NCBI GenBank assembly: GCA_021805205.1
Contig: JAJZFV010000037.1
Location: forward strand, 1-64,000
DNA: 64,000 nucleotides
Source: Actinomycetes bacterium
GTDB taxonomy: Bacteria > Actinomycetota > Acidimicrobiia > Acidimicrobiales > Acidimicrobiaceae
Direction: 5' to 3'
Made by a program: the position numbers and the translations under genes
Shown here: positions 35,759 to 45,223 of the stretch, in pieces
How positions within the stretch are numbered: the first letter of the stretch is position 1
Layout: each line of letters starts with the position of its first letter
Notes under the pieces: generated by a model
What the model saw: the letters and a program-made list of their open reading frames with translations, nothing else
Databases searched by the model: none
Told to the model about the DNA's origin: nothing

Positions 35759-37147
35759 GTGAAGAATTCTGATTCGATAGATACCTTTATTGAGCGAGCA
35801 ATTCAACTGTTAGGCGATGGTCGCGTACTCGTCGGTGGTGACATTAGTGAGGACTATTCCCACGACGAATCTCTCGGTCTCGAAAGAATTGCTCCACACT
35901 GCCTCATATATATCCATTCGGCCAAAGAGTGCGCGGATATTGTCGCCATAGCCAATGAACTTTCAGTGTCCGTGACCGCTCGGGGTAGTGGGAGCGGATT
36001 GAGCGGAGGAGCGATAGCGACAGCAGATGGAGTTCTACTCTCGTTCGAAAAGATGGATAGGATTCTAGAGATTGATACCCTGAATCACACTGCAACACTA
36101 GAGGCGGGGGTGACTCTGTCGAAGTTGTCCCAAGCCCTAGCGGAAGTAGGCTTTGTCTACCCCGTCTACCCTGGCGAACTATCGGCTTCGATTGGTGGCA
36201 ACATCGCCACTAATGCTGGTGGCATGAGGGCCGTCAAATACGGTGTTACTCGCCACAACGTTTTGGGCCTTGAGTTCGTCACAGCGAGTGGAAACGTTAT
36301 CGAAAGTGGTGGCAAGTTTGTTAAATCTTCGAGTGGTTATGATCTTTGCCAATTAATCATGGGTTCTGAAGGAACTCTAGCCCTAGTAACTAAAGTTACA
36401 GTCGCGATAACGCCGGTGGCTGATTCAACGGTAACGCTGTTAGTCCCATTCGCCAGCGTTGGGGCGATCTCGAGTGCAATTCCTGAGGTTTTGCGATCTA
36501 ACTTCACGCCCTCAATACTCGAATATGTCGAGGGCTCCGGATTGATGGTCATGGCCTCAAGGGAGGGTCTCAATTTAGGGATACCAAAGTCTGTGGCTGA
36601 TGGAGCTAGGGCCTACCTAATTTGCATGCTCGAAGAGTCAGACCAAGAGACACTAGAGCGACAGCAATTGCGCATTTCGGATCAACTAATCGAATCCGGA
36701 GCCCTCGACGTATTTGCACTCTCTGCTAGTCAGGCACTTCATCTTCTAGCAGCTAGAGAGTCGGCCTTTTGGGTCGCAAAAGATCTAGGGGCGACCGAGA
36801 TGATAGACATCGTCGTGCCTAGGTCAGAGGTTCCTACTTTCATGGAAAAAGTCGGAGCAGTCGGTGAACGATATGAAACGCTCATAACAGCCGTTGGCCA
36901 CGCCGGTGATGGAAATATTCACCTTTCGGTATTTGAGAGCGATCCCAAGCTCAAAGACCACATCATGTCAGATCTATACAAGGTAGGCGTTGAGCTGGGG
37001 GGTGAGATCTCAGCGGAGCATGGGATTGGTACAGCAAAGAAGAAGTACTTTATTGAACATAGCGATCCCGCAAAGATTGCTTTGATGAGGGAGATAAAAC
37101 GCGCCTTCGATCCAAATGGCATCTTGAATCCGGGAAAGGTCTTCTAA
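35759..37147 (+). CDS. FAD-linked oxidase, GlcD (glycolate/D-lactate dehydrogenase) family
   Basis: An FAD-binding-4 (PCMH/VAO) dehydrogenase of about 462 aa. The FAD pyrophosphate region reads SVTARGSGSGLSGGAIATADG and GELSASIGGNIATNAGGMRAVKYG; the C-terminal GlcD domain shows AVGHAGDGNIHLSVF and GGEISAEHGIGTAKKKYF, with the usual His and Glu residues. Such enzymes oxidise 2-hydroxy acids (glycolate, D-lactate, D-2-hydroxyglutarate). The frame is open from TTG 35681; GTG 35759 gives an N-terminus of usual length and is preferred. It abuts the TPP-enzyme gene with no gap, pointing to a shared 2-oxo or 2-hydroxy acid pathway. Confidence 0.87.
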   Translation: MKNSDSIDTFIERAIQLLGDGRVLVGGDISEDYSHDESLGLERIAPHCLIYIHSAKECADIVAIANELSVSVTARGSGSGLSGGAIATADGVLLSFEKMDRILEIDTLNHTATLEAGVTLSKLSQALAEVGFVYPVYPGELSASIGGNIATNAGGMRAVKYGVTRHNVLGLEFVTASGNVIESGGKFVKSSSGYDLCQLIMGSEGTLALVTKVTVAITPVADSTVTLLVPFASVGAISSAIPEVLRSNFTPSILEYVEGSGLMVMASREGLNLGIPKSVADGARAYLICMLEESDQETLERQQLRISDQLIESGALDVFALSASQALHLLAARESAFWVAKDLGATEMIDIVVPRSEVPTFMEKVGAVGERYETLITAVGHAGDGNIHLSVFESDPKLKDHIMSDLYKVGVELGGEISAEHGIGTAKKKYFIEHSDPAKIALMREIKRAFDPNGILNPGKVF

Positions 37148-38719
37148 ATGAATGGTGCTGAGTTTCTCCTAAATCGTCTGGTTGACCGTGGAGTCGAGGT
37201 CTGTTTTACTAACCCAGGTACCTCGGAGATGCACTTTGTTGCAGCGTTAGATAAAGTTCCGGCGATGCGTGGGGTGCTTTGTCTGTTCGAGGGAGTAGCA
37301 AGTGGAGCTGCCGATGGGTACGGAAGGGTAGCAGGAAAACCAGCTTCGACCCTTTTGCACCTAGGTCCGGGAATGGGAAATGGTTTAGCAAACTTTCACA
37401 ACGCAAGGCGCGCCAAGACCCCGATCATAAATGTCGTAGGTGACCATGCAACCTACCATCTCAAATACGACGCGCCACTAACAAGTGATATCGCCGGAGT
37501 CGCTAGATCGTTTTCCAAGTTTGTTGGAACCGCTCATCAGGCGAACCAAATTGGTTCATTGGTCGACGTCGCCCATAGAGAGGCAACTTCGTTTGATAAG
37601 GGAATAGCATCCCTTATCATTCCCGCAGACGCTAGTTGGGATGACGTCGGTTCTGACTTTGGTGCCTCCTTCGAGGGCAACTTATGGATCTGTGAGAAGG
37701 ACAAGATCGAGACGATCGAGCTAGAACTAGCGCGAAAGATAATCGCCCAAGGGAGCGATACACTACTGTTGCTCGGCGGCGATAGCTTACGTGCTGAGAG
37801 CCTCGATTTGATTGAAAGAATTGTCGCCACCTACGGCGTTCGGGTACTAGCTGAGACATTTCCCTCCGTAATTGACCGAGGAGGGGAGTTATTATCGATA
37901 GATCGCTTGGCGTATTTGGGCGAGATGGCCTCTGCGCAATTGTCGGGAGCAAAGAATATCATCACAATTGGTGCCAAAGAGCCGGCTTCCTTCTTTGCTT
38001 ATCCCAATGCCAGAAGCCTCTTAGCTCCACAGGACGCTCACATATTTCACCTAGTAGGCGGCGATGAAGATCCGCTAGCAAAGATTAAAGAGCTGGCTGA
38101 TTCGATGGTGCTATCGGATCCTCAGGAGCGACAGAGCTTTGCTCGCCCCGAGATTCCTGTTGGTGAACTGTCGGCCACCAAGGTTGCCCTGACCATAGGC
38201 GCACTGCTACGTGAAGGAACCATCGTGGTAGACGAAGCCAATACGTCTGGGTTTTCTTTGCCGTCAGCCACCAAAGGGGCACCGCGGCACCGGTGGCTCA
38301 CACTTACCGGAGGCGCCATCGGTCAAGGAATGCCTCTAGCCACGGGAGCTTCGATAGCAGATCCCGATGCACGAGTCCTTTGCCTTGAAGCAGATGGTTC
38401 GTCACTCTACACATTTCAGGCGCTTTGGACCCAAGCACGCGAGAATCTAAATGTCACTACAGTGCTCTTTAATAATCAGAGCTATGCGATACTCGAGCTT
38501 GAGCTCGCTAAGGTAGGCGCACTGGAGTCGAGCCCCAGTGCCAGAAGAATGCTCGAATTGAATGGACCTTTGATTGATTTCTGCAAGCTTTCGCGCTCCA
38601 TGGGTGTTGATGCAGTTAAGGTGACGTCAGTGAGCGATCTATCGAAAGCCTTGATTCGGTCATTTGATACTCCCGGTCCGTTTCTAATAGAAGTGGTACT
38701 TCCCGCTGGTATATCTTGA
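37148..38719 (+). CDS. thiamine-diphosphate enzyme, acetolactate synthase-like (IlvX/benzoylformate decarboxylase type)
   Basis: A 523-aa ThDP-dependent enzyme. The catalytic Glu is in CLFEGVASGAADGYGR; the FAD-type middle domain is reduced; the ThDP motif reads EADGSSLYTFQALWTQARENL followed by VTTVLFNNQSYAIL, with Glu-Ala replacing the first Gly of GDGS. It resembles the IlvX/MdlC-like group of catabolic large subunits more than anabolic IlvB, and no small subunit gene is near. It starts directly after the GlcD-like gene. Taken together the pair could oxidise a 2-hydroxy acid and then decarboxylate the 2-oxo acid. This is inference. Confidence 0.85.
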   Translation: MNGAEFLLNRLVDRGVEVCFTNPGTSEMHFVAALDKVPAMRGVLCLFEGVASGAADGYGRVAGKPASTLLHLGPGMGNGLANFHNARRAKTPIINVVGDHATYHLKYDAPLTSDIAGVARSFSKFVGTAHQANQIGSLVDVAHREATSFDKGIASLIIPADASWDDVGSDFGASFEGNLWICEKDKIETIELELARKIIAQGSDTLLLLGGDSLRAESLDLIERIVATYGVRVLAETFPSVIDRGGELLSIDRLAYLGEMASAQLSGAKNIITIGAKEPASFFAYPNARSLLAPQDAHIFHLVGGDEDPLAKIKELADSMVLSDPQERQSFARPEIPVGELSATKVALTIGALLREGTIVVDEANTSGFSLPSATKGAPRHRWLTLTGGAIGQGMPLATGASIADPDARVLCLEADGSSLYTFQALWTQARENLNVTTVLFNNQSYAILELELAKVGALESSPSARRMLELNGPLIDFCKLSRSMGVDAVKVTSVSDLSKALIRSFDTPGPFLIEVVLPAGIS

Positions 38720-38875
38720 GATGAAGTGTTGGAATAGAGATTTTTGCAAATGTTTCCTTGACAAGATGGCAATTTAAACCAAGAGAGAGCGATGCTTGAC
38801 TGAGGCTTTAGTCACGAGATAAAGATATAGCTCGCATCAGGTGAAGGTTGGCGTCAATAGAAAGTGAGTTTGAAA

Positions 38876-39274
38876 ATGGCAGATCTTGAAAAAGTAGTCT
38901 CCGGAACTATGGAAGAGGTAGAGTCCGAAGTCAGAAGCGCACTCAAAAGTGTGGGGTTCGGTGTTCTAACGGAGATTGATATGGCAGCTACCTTAAAGGA
39001 AAAGTTGGGTGTTGAAAGAACTCCAATGAAGGTTCTAGGCGCTTGCAATCCTAAGTTTGTAAATCAAGCGCTAAACATGTCGACCTCGGTCGCACTCTTC
39101 GTACCTTGCAACGTGGTTTTGCAAGAGGTTGAGGGAGGCATAAAGGTCGCTGCGCTAGATCCACTTACTATTATGTCGTCTCTTGAGATGGAAGAGTTGG
39201 GAGTTCAAGCCAGAGATCTTCTTGCTGGGGCTATAGCCTCCCTTGAGGGTGCCACCAAATCGCTCGCGAACTAA
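38876..39274 (+). CDS. DUF302-domain protein
   Basis: A 132-aa protein with the DUF302 fold: VLTEIDMAATLKEKLGVE, KVLGACNPKFVNQAL and SVALFVPCNVVLQEV match the family pattern. The domain is widespread in bacteria and of unclear function, sometimes linked to redox or sulfur metabolism; a Cys in LGACNP and one in VPCNVV are conserved features. ATG 38876 was taken; GTG 38864 is in frame 12 bases earlier. It follows the TPP-enzyme gene by 156 bases. Confidence 0.88.
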   Translation: MADLEKVVSGTMEEVESEVRSALKSVGFGVLTEIDMAATLKEKLGVERTPMKVLGACNPKFVNQALNMSTSVALFVPCNVVLQEVEGGIKVAALDPLTIMSSLEMEELGVQARDLLAGAIASLEGATKSLAN

Positions 39275-40159
39275 ACATCATGTAAGGCTGATGAAACCGG
39301 GTCGGTTGTTTTGGAGTCGGTAAATTGAAGGCAGCGATCTCTACCCAAGGGAGAAACTTAGCCTAACTTGGATAATTGATCGTCTTGCTGGTAGTAACGG
39401 TAGACCAAGTTGCAGGCCACCTCTGATTAGCATTTATGAATTTCTCCGATATCGTCTAGATCGCGATCACGAGTTGGATAGATCAACGCTTTTAGGGAGA
39501 TCCCACGAGAAAGTTCTTTGTCGAGGTAAAACAGTAAATCTGGGCCAAATTTAGAGATCGTTGGCTCGCTTGTCGCCTGAACTGAAAGGCTAAAATGCCA
39601 CGGTGTTCCCATTGCACAGCTCGGCTTCAATAGTCATCAATGCTCGATCGACTGAATTTTTGTAAACTCTCAAAAGTAATCTCAACGAGACAAAGCTTTC
39701 AACAGTGAGCTAATGTTACTTTAAACTATAACTTTTCAAAATATTGCCAATTTCGTTCCTCGGTTGGAAATGCCGTTTTGACCTTGGCGCAAATCCTCGT
39801 TAATTATGGGAGAATTTGAATTGAATTTGCAAATCTATTTCGGCCAAGATTATGTTTCCTGAATTGATTATCAGGCGGCTAAAGACCGACGGAGGGGATC
39901 TGCTCGCGAGTTGCGACAGCGAATTTAGCACCTAACTTTGCTCTTTCATGGGTCGTGGGGACCTATAGAAGCTTTGTCGTGGCCGATTATAAGCTGAAGC
40001 CGACAATAAGTGTATCGAGTCAGAATTCAGTCGACTGTCAGCGTGATCTTCCCCGGAATCATCAATCTGAATCTATAGGTGTTTACTTCGATTCGGTTAT
40101 TTGTGATTTATAAGAGTGGAATAAGGTTGAACCTTAATTTATTTGTCCTGTCATGAAAG
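39275..40159. other. long convergent spacer
   Basis: About 885 bases between convergent genes, AT-rich in the middle. A 10-bp palindrome CAGTCGACTG is at about 40028. No gene, tRNA or clear terminator seen. Confidence 0.4.
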
Positions 40160-40840
40160 CTAGCCTGTCAAAACACTAAATACTACGATATTTGACTCAT
40201 AGCTGCCGGTAAAGTGGTTGAAAGTTCCCCCGCAGGTTACTAACTGAAGTCCTCGAACCCCAGTCGATCCATAGACTAACTCATCTGGAAAGAACGCTTT
40301 AGAGTACTGTTCAACTTTGGTTACGAGAAACTTTTCGATTATTCCATCCGCCAGAACGACGTCTATTGCATCTCCCTGTTGTAGGGATTTGAGATTGAAG
40401 AACGTACCGGGTCCGAGGTATGAATCGACGTGTCCAAGAATAACAGCCGATCCAACTTCTCCTGGTGTCACCCCTCCGGTATACCAGCCAATTGTGTGGC
40501 TACTGGAAGGTACCATTACTTGTCCGTTACTTTGCAACCCCAACTTTCCGACGCTTGAATAGAGGCCGATCGCAGGGATGATTAATTCAATCGGCGGGGA
40601 AGATATTACGGTGCTTGAAGTCAAACTAGCAAGCGGCTTAGCGTTATTTACGCCTTGAAGAGTTGAAAACGGCGGTTGTTGCAAAGCTACAGAGGGTGTC
40701 AACTGCTTTTTGTGCGGATCACTCACTGGAAAGGTTCCAATGAGTGATATGGTCGCAATGGTAGCTGCAAGTCCGCAAAATGCCCACCAAAATCCTTCAT
40801 GCCTTTGGTGCTTCGCATAGTGTATAGGCCGACTTGGCAT
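40160..40840 (-). CDS. class F-like sortase
   Basis: A 226-aa sortase. An N-terminal membrane helix (FWWAFCGLAATIATISLIGTF, about 17-37) is followed by a linker and the sortase barrel. Catalytic His137 lies in VILGHVDS and Cys203 in QLVTCGGTFN. In class F enzymes an Arg follows in a YRDN-type motif; here that stretch is SYESNIVVF, with Glu215 at the Arg position. The gene lies 9 bases downstream of a surface protein with a sorting-signal-like tail, its likely substrate. The enzyme would cleave the sorting signal and attach the protein to the cell wall, if active. Confidence 0.85.
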   Translation of the reverse strand: MPSRPIHYAKHQRHEGFWWAFCGLAATIATISLIGTFPVSDPHKKQLTPSVALQQPPFSTLQGVNNAKPLASLTSSTVISSPPIELIIPAIGLYSSVGKLGLQSNGQVMVPSSSHTIGWYTGGVTPGEVGSAVILGHVDSYLGPGTFFNLKSLQQGDAIDVVLADGIIEKFLVTKVEQYSKAFFPDELVYGSTGVRGLQLVTCGGTFNHFTGSYESNIVVFSVLTG

Positions 40841-40849
40841 AGCTACTTT

Positions 40850-41965
40850 CTACCTACTTTGTCTACGAGTTTTGATGGCGAATGCACCTGCACCAAGGGT
40901 CGCTAGGAGTGCAGCAAATCCTATTAGCACTAACTGACGTTTGGTCGGTCCAGCGGTACCACCTCGACCTGTGGCCGGTGCGCCTACTGGTATCGTCGTA
41001 GCGCTAGGTAATGAATTGCTAATTAGTACTGTCGTAGCGCTTGGCACTGTCGTAGGACTGGGTATCGTCGTAGGGCTAGGTACTGTGGTAACTGAACTAG
41101 CTGAAGTTGTTGCAGTTGCAGATGTGGTCGTAGTCGCAAGGGTAGTTGAAGTTGCGCTAGTCGATGAAGCTGCACAGACTGGAACGGTTATGGTATTGTT
41201 TCCTAGGGTTACTGCTCCTGTTTGCGCCAGAATTCGACCATCAACGTTAGCTCCAGTATCTAGGGTTGCCGACGTCAGTGCCAGGATCGTACCTGAGAAA
41301 TTGGTGGTGGTACCTAGGGTTGCCGAACTACCTACCTGCCAGAATACGTTACAAGCCTGCGCTCCATTTTCCAAAAGTACCTTGCTCGATGAAGCCGTAA
41401 CTAAAGTCGAGTCGCTTTGAAAGATAAAGACTGCATTGGCGTCTCCATTTCCATTCAATGTCAGGGTTCCGTTTATGGTGAGCGTCGAATTGTGGTAGTT
41501 GCCTGGAAGGAGGGTGGTCCCCCCGAGTGAACCTGCCGCTACCGTGGCCGCGGGCGTGGCATTTGCTACAACACCGTAAGCGGCGGTGGCAGATGTTTGG
41601 GCTGCAATTGCTGCAGAGTTACCGCTATTGGTTGTTCCTGAGATAATCCCAGGTGGAAATCCGGTTATCGATGTTCCAGATGAAAGTCCAACGTCTCCAT
41701 TAATTACCGACGAGCCGGTATTGGTTATGGTTGACCCTGCAATTATGGCGTAAGACTGCGCTGATCCAAGATTCACAGTGGTTGCTGCGAACGCCGGCGA
41801 GCTAGTCGCAAGCAAAATTGCCGCTAATCCAAGTGAAGATATTGCAATTATTGCTACTCTTCGATGGCGAACTACTGAAACTATAGGGCGTCCCACGACC
41901 TTTGTTATTGTTTTTCTTGGGGGAGAAAATGGTGTGACGCCGTCGGCATCGAGAATTTGAACCAT
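40850..41965 (-). CDS. DUF3494 ice-binding-like surface protein with sortase signal
   Basis: A cell-surface protein of 371 aa. After a basic N-terminus there is a signal-like helix (VAIIAISSLGLAAILLATSS). The DUF3494 beta-solenoid domain follows: VNLGSAQSYAIIAGSTITNT, GDVGLSSGTSITGFPPG, LTINGTLTLNGNGDANAVFIF and TNFSGTILALTSATL. A Thr/Ser/Pro repeat linker (SPTTIPSPTTVPS) leads to a C-terminal APATG motif, a hydrophobic helix and KTRRQSR, the plan of a sortase substrate. Members bind ice in cold organisms, but many, as probably here, act as adhesins. The start at 41965 is preferred; an ATG at 42037 is in frame. Confidence 0.87.
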   Translation of the reverse strand: MVQILDADGVTPFSPPRKTITKVVGRPIVSVVRHRRVAIIAISSLGLAAILLATSSPAFAATTVNLGSAQSYAIIAGSTITNTGSSVINGDVGLSSGTSITGFPPGIISGTTNSGNSAAIAAQTSATAAYGVVANATPAATVAAGSLGGTTLLPGNYHNSTLTINGTLTLNGNGDANAVFIFQSDSTLVTASSSKVLLENGAQACNVFWQVGSSATLGTTTNFSGTILALTSATLDTGANVDGRILAQTGAVTLGNNTITVPVCAASSTSATSTTLATTTTSATATTSASSVTTVPSPTTIPSPTTVPSATTVLISNSLPSATTIPVGAPATGRGGTAGPTKRQLVLIGFAALLATLGAGAFAIKTRRQSR

Positions 41966-42037
41966 GAGATTGATCGCTTTCAGGAGAGAATTATTCTCTA
42001 AGAATTTTTGAAGATATTTCTTCTCCGTGAATCTCAT

Positions 42038-43047
42038 TATAGCGTAATTTTAGGTAGTCATAATAAAATTTTTATTGAAATTAAATAATTTATAAGACCT
42101 GAATTTTTGTATTGGCGACTAATTAGTTGCCGGCTTCTAAGAATTTCCCAGCTAGAACCTTCTAGGTATTGGCCTGACCCCTCGGAGATCGAATAAAATT
42201 CGCTAAGACACGCCGTTATAATAAGTTAGAGCTAAGTTTTTCCTTATCTAAAGCGTAGAAATTGCGTGGTTCAAAATTGATTTCAACGCTCTAATTAGAT
42301 CAAAAAAACCGATGCTTACCTAGATTTTCTTCAGGGGTATCTCCGTTGAAGCCTAGAGTCTCAGGTGTCTCGAGAAGCACCTCCAAACTCGAGCTAGATG
42401 TTGCGGCTGTGCGTCGAGTCATTGTATAAGACGCATCATAAATCCTTGCTGATCCAAGCCCTTGGGCGATTGGTCAAGCTGCCTTCACTGGATTTGCCTC
42501 TATTAAGTTTCATCCTTATAGATCGACGAGTCAACTATTTCGAACGAAAATGACGAAGCTCCAGGTTCCTCGGTCGTAGGTTTCGATGCGCCTCGGAGGG
42601 AACAGCGTGCCTGTGTAGTAAGAGAAGAGCCTCGGGCGCTACCACGAGGAATTGCAGCCCTAGATCTTTCAATGCGCTTTAGCAGCTACGTTTCTTTGTA
42701 CACGCAGTAGGTGTATATCAATTCGAATGACTTTGATAGAACGTGTCTAGACGGGGTTCGGGTAGGCAGTGTAGTTCGACTTAGCTAAGAAAAGATCGTT
42801 TGAATATATCCACAGCGGAGATTTAGTCCTCTAATGAGTCTGCAATTGATGGACGTCCCAAGATTGCAAAGTGCTTGATAGTTTCAATTTCATTATTTTT
42901 TCAAGGATCGCTTCTAAACATCACCAGCTGAAGGTAGATTTCTAAGACTTTTCATAACTTAATGTGAAATAATTTGCTGCTTTTTACTAATTAAAGGTCG
43001 AGCTTTTGGTAAATTCGGTCCATTATTCCGATTGGGGGAGAAAATAT
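42038..43047. other. 1-kb divergent spacer
   Basis: A long AT-rich spacer between the surface protein (leftwards) and the S53 peptidase (rightwards). It contains promoters for both. CTTATCTAAA at about 42243 recalls the repeat at 33778 but is likely chance. No gene, riboswitch or terminator is recognised. Confidence 0.4.
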
Positions 43048-44463
43048 ATGGGGAAAATGAAGGGCGCAAGACTTCGCATTGCAAGGAGCAAAGTATTTGT
43101 AGCCGTAGGAGCCTCAGCACTTGCACTGGGCGGCGTTGCAGTATCCGGAGCAGTGTCGGCTTCAACTACTGCAAATACGTCACCGATCGTATATCAAGTA
43201 AATCCAATTGCCATTCAGGCAAGTTCGTCTTTGTCGGCGAATGGATTTGATCCGGCGACCTGCATTGCGCAGGTTGGTTTAGCTTGTTATGGTCCAAGTC
43301 AATTCCATGCGGCCTATAGAGTGCCATGGAAGATCAACGGTCAGCTTGCAGGTACCGGAGAACAAATTGCGATTATCGACGCATATGGAAGTCCAACAGT
43401 TGCATCTGACCTCGCAACCTACGACGCCGAGTTTGGGTTGCCGCCGGCAAAACTCAACATCTACTATCCCGATGGACAGCCAACCTACAATCCGTTGCAA
43501 CATGCAGGGGAAACTGGGTGGGCCGAAGAGACGAGCCTCGATGTTCAGACGGTCCACGACTTAGCGCCTGGCGCAACGATTAACTTGATTGTGGCGTCGT
43601 CGCCAAACGGCAACGACCTCAACGTCGCCGAGCGATATGCGGTCTCGAACCACCTTGGTGACGTGATGTCGATGAGTTTTGGTGCTCCGGAAGCTGCGAT
43701 CGCAGGCGGTGGTAACAACTTGCAGCTCACCCAAGCGGATAGCATCTACCAGCAGGCTGCAGCAGCTGGAATTAGCGTCTTTGCCTCTTCAGGCGATAGC
43801 GGTGCTAGCGCTGGATATGCAACTGCAAATGCATCATTCCCTGCTTCTGATCCAAACGTCACCTCGACTGGAGGAACCGACCTCTTCTTGAATAAGAAGG
43901 GCGGGTATGGCTCTGAGTACACCTGGAACGACTCGGATCCAGCGACGTGTCCATTTGGATGCGCCTACGGTACCTTTGGGGCAACGGGCGGTGCTCCAAG
44001 CGTCGTCTATAGCGCAGCGCCATACCAGAGTGCAGTTTCGGGAATGTCAGCTAGGACAACATCTGATGTATCCTTCAATGCCTCGGTTTATACTGCTTCG
44101 ATGATCTACCTCGGATTCCTCGGTGCTGGTCAGAATAACTTCTACTTCTTCGGTGGAACAAGTGAAGCCTCCCCCGCATGGGCGGCGATCACAGCGGATC
44201 TCGATCAAGCAGTTGTCGAGGCTGGCGGACATGACCTTGGTCAGCTCAATTCGACACTTTATTCACTGGCGTCGAATCCCAAGACCTACTCTTCCGACTT
44301 CCATAACATCACGGTGGGAAATAATCAGCTGCCATATCCAACTGCACCAGGTTATTCTGCTGGTAAGGGGTATAACCTCCCAACTGGACTCGGTACGCCG
44401 ATCGTCTCTGGGCTACTCAATAGCCTCGCGCCAAGTGCGACTTTGAGCTTTACTCAGCCATAG
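43048..44463 (+). CDS. secreted S53 (sedolisin/kumamolisin-type) serine-carboxyl peptidase, lacking a long propeptide
   Basis: A 471-aa acid-active endopeptidase. A signal peptide (KVFVAVGASALALGGVAVSG) leads directly to the catalytic domain. Glu161 and Asp165 in WAEETSLDV, Asp250 in SSGDSGAS and nucleophile Ser372 in FGGTSEASPAWAA form the sedolisin set. A calcium site near the C-terminus is expected and partly visible (SDFHNITVG, GYNLPTGLGTP). The usual propeptide of about 180 residues is missing; only some 70 residues separate signal and catalytic domain. ATG 43048 follows GGGGGAG. A strong terminator is just downstream. Confidence 0.9.
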   Translation: MGKMKGARLRIARSKVFVAVGASALALGGVAVSGAVSASTTANTSPIVYQVNPIAIQASSSLSANGFDPATCIAQVGLACYGPSQFHAAYRVPWKINGQLAGTGEQIAIIDAYGSPTVASDLATYDAEFGLPPAKLNIYYPDGQPTYNPLQHAGETGWAEETSLDVQTVHDLAPGATINLIVASSPNGNDLNVAERYAVSNHLGDVMSMSFGAPEAAIAGGGNNLQLTQADSIYQQAAAAGISVFASSGDSGASAGYATANASFPASDPNVTSTGGTDLFLNKKGGYGSEYTWNDSDPATCPFGCAYGTFGATGGAPSVVYSAAPYQSAVSGMSARTTSDVSFNASVYTASMIYLGFLGAGQNNFYFFGGTSEASPAWAAITADLDQAVVEAGGHDLGQLNSTLYSLASNPKTYSSDFHNITVGNNQLPYPTAPGYSAGKGYNLPTGLGTPIVSGLLNSLAPSATLSFTQP

Positions 44464-45223
44464 TAAATAGGAACAGCGCCACAACGATCTAATGTGAGCA
44501 GAATGCGATGCGACGGAGTTTCAAGACTCCGTCGCATCACTTTTCTATTGCGACTTTCGAGGTGGTAGGATTTCTATGGACACGGATAAAAAAATGTTTT
44601 GCCCTTCAAGTAGGGATCGTCCACATTTGCTCTTTTTTGGTGATGGTCCTTGGGTGGTGGAGCTCCAAGGCTGTTGTGGTTTTACGTTTTGAAATGGCGG
44701 CATTGGTTATGGTTCGAAAGTTGTAACCTGGCAACTATCGGCGTTAACTGACCGTGAACTTCGATTGGATCTATTTGACTTAGCGCTATGGCCTCGGTTG
44801 TACCTTTTGATGGAGTTTGCGTCTACCTCGTGAAGTGACAAGTGATTGCCGAAATCAGGTTCGGCATCGGCTTAAATCGTAATCGTAGCATCAATTTGAG
44901 CCCAGATAACTTTCATCGCCGTGCCGATTAAAGTATCGATTGGGAAAGTCGTCACATTTTTTTGAGTCCGACGGCTCTTGGTCGCAAGGGTTTGACCAAC
45001 TGTTCGTCAAGGCGAGACTTTGAAGTCGACGAAATTTCAGTCGAGGATTCGAGTTGAATCGCCCTTTGGTCCTTTATGAAATAGTAAATAGACCTGCGCT
45101 ATTTCACGCGCTTGGATCTACCAGATGCTATTGCATGCCGGGATATATGACGTATGCGAGATCCCAAACTGAGATTTCTAATTCAGTTTGCTACAGGTTT
45201 AAAGTTAGAAAGCAGATAAAGAT
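44464..45223. other. spacer with terminator, upstream of broken ADH gene
   Basis: About 760 bases; holds the terminator at 44507-44538, then unremarkable sequence. No gene recognised. Confidence 0.45.
44507..44544 (+). terminator. rho-independent terminator after S53 peptidase
   Basis: A perfect 13-bp stem (44507-44519 with 44526-44538) and a 6-base loop, followed by ACTTTTCT, 44 bases after the peptidase stop codon. Confidence 0.88.

Noticed and set aside
35759-37147. GlcD-like oxidase taken as the missing MftD
   Set aside because: MftD is an FMN-dependent alpha-hydroxy-acid oxidase-type barrel; this is a VAO/PCMH-type FAD protein and is far from the mft genes.
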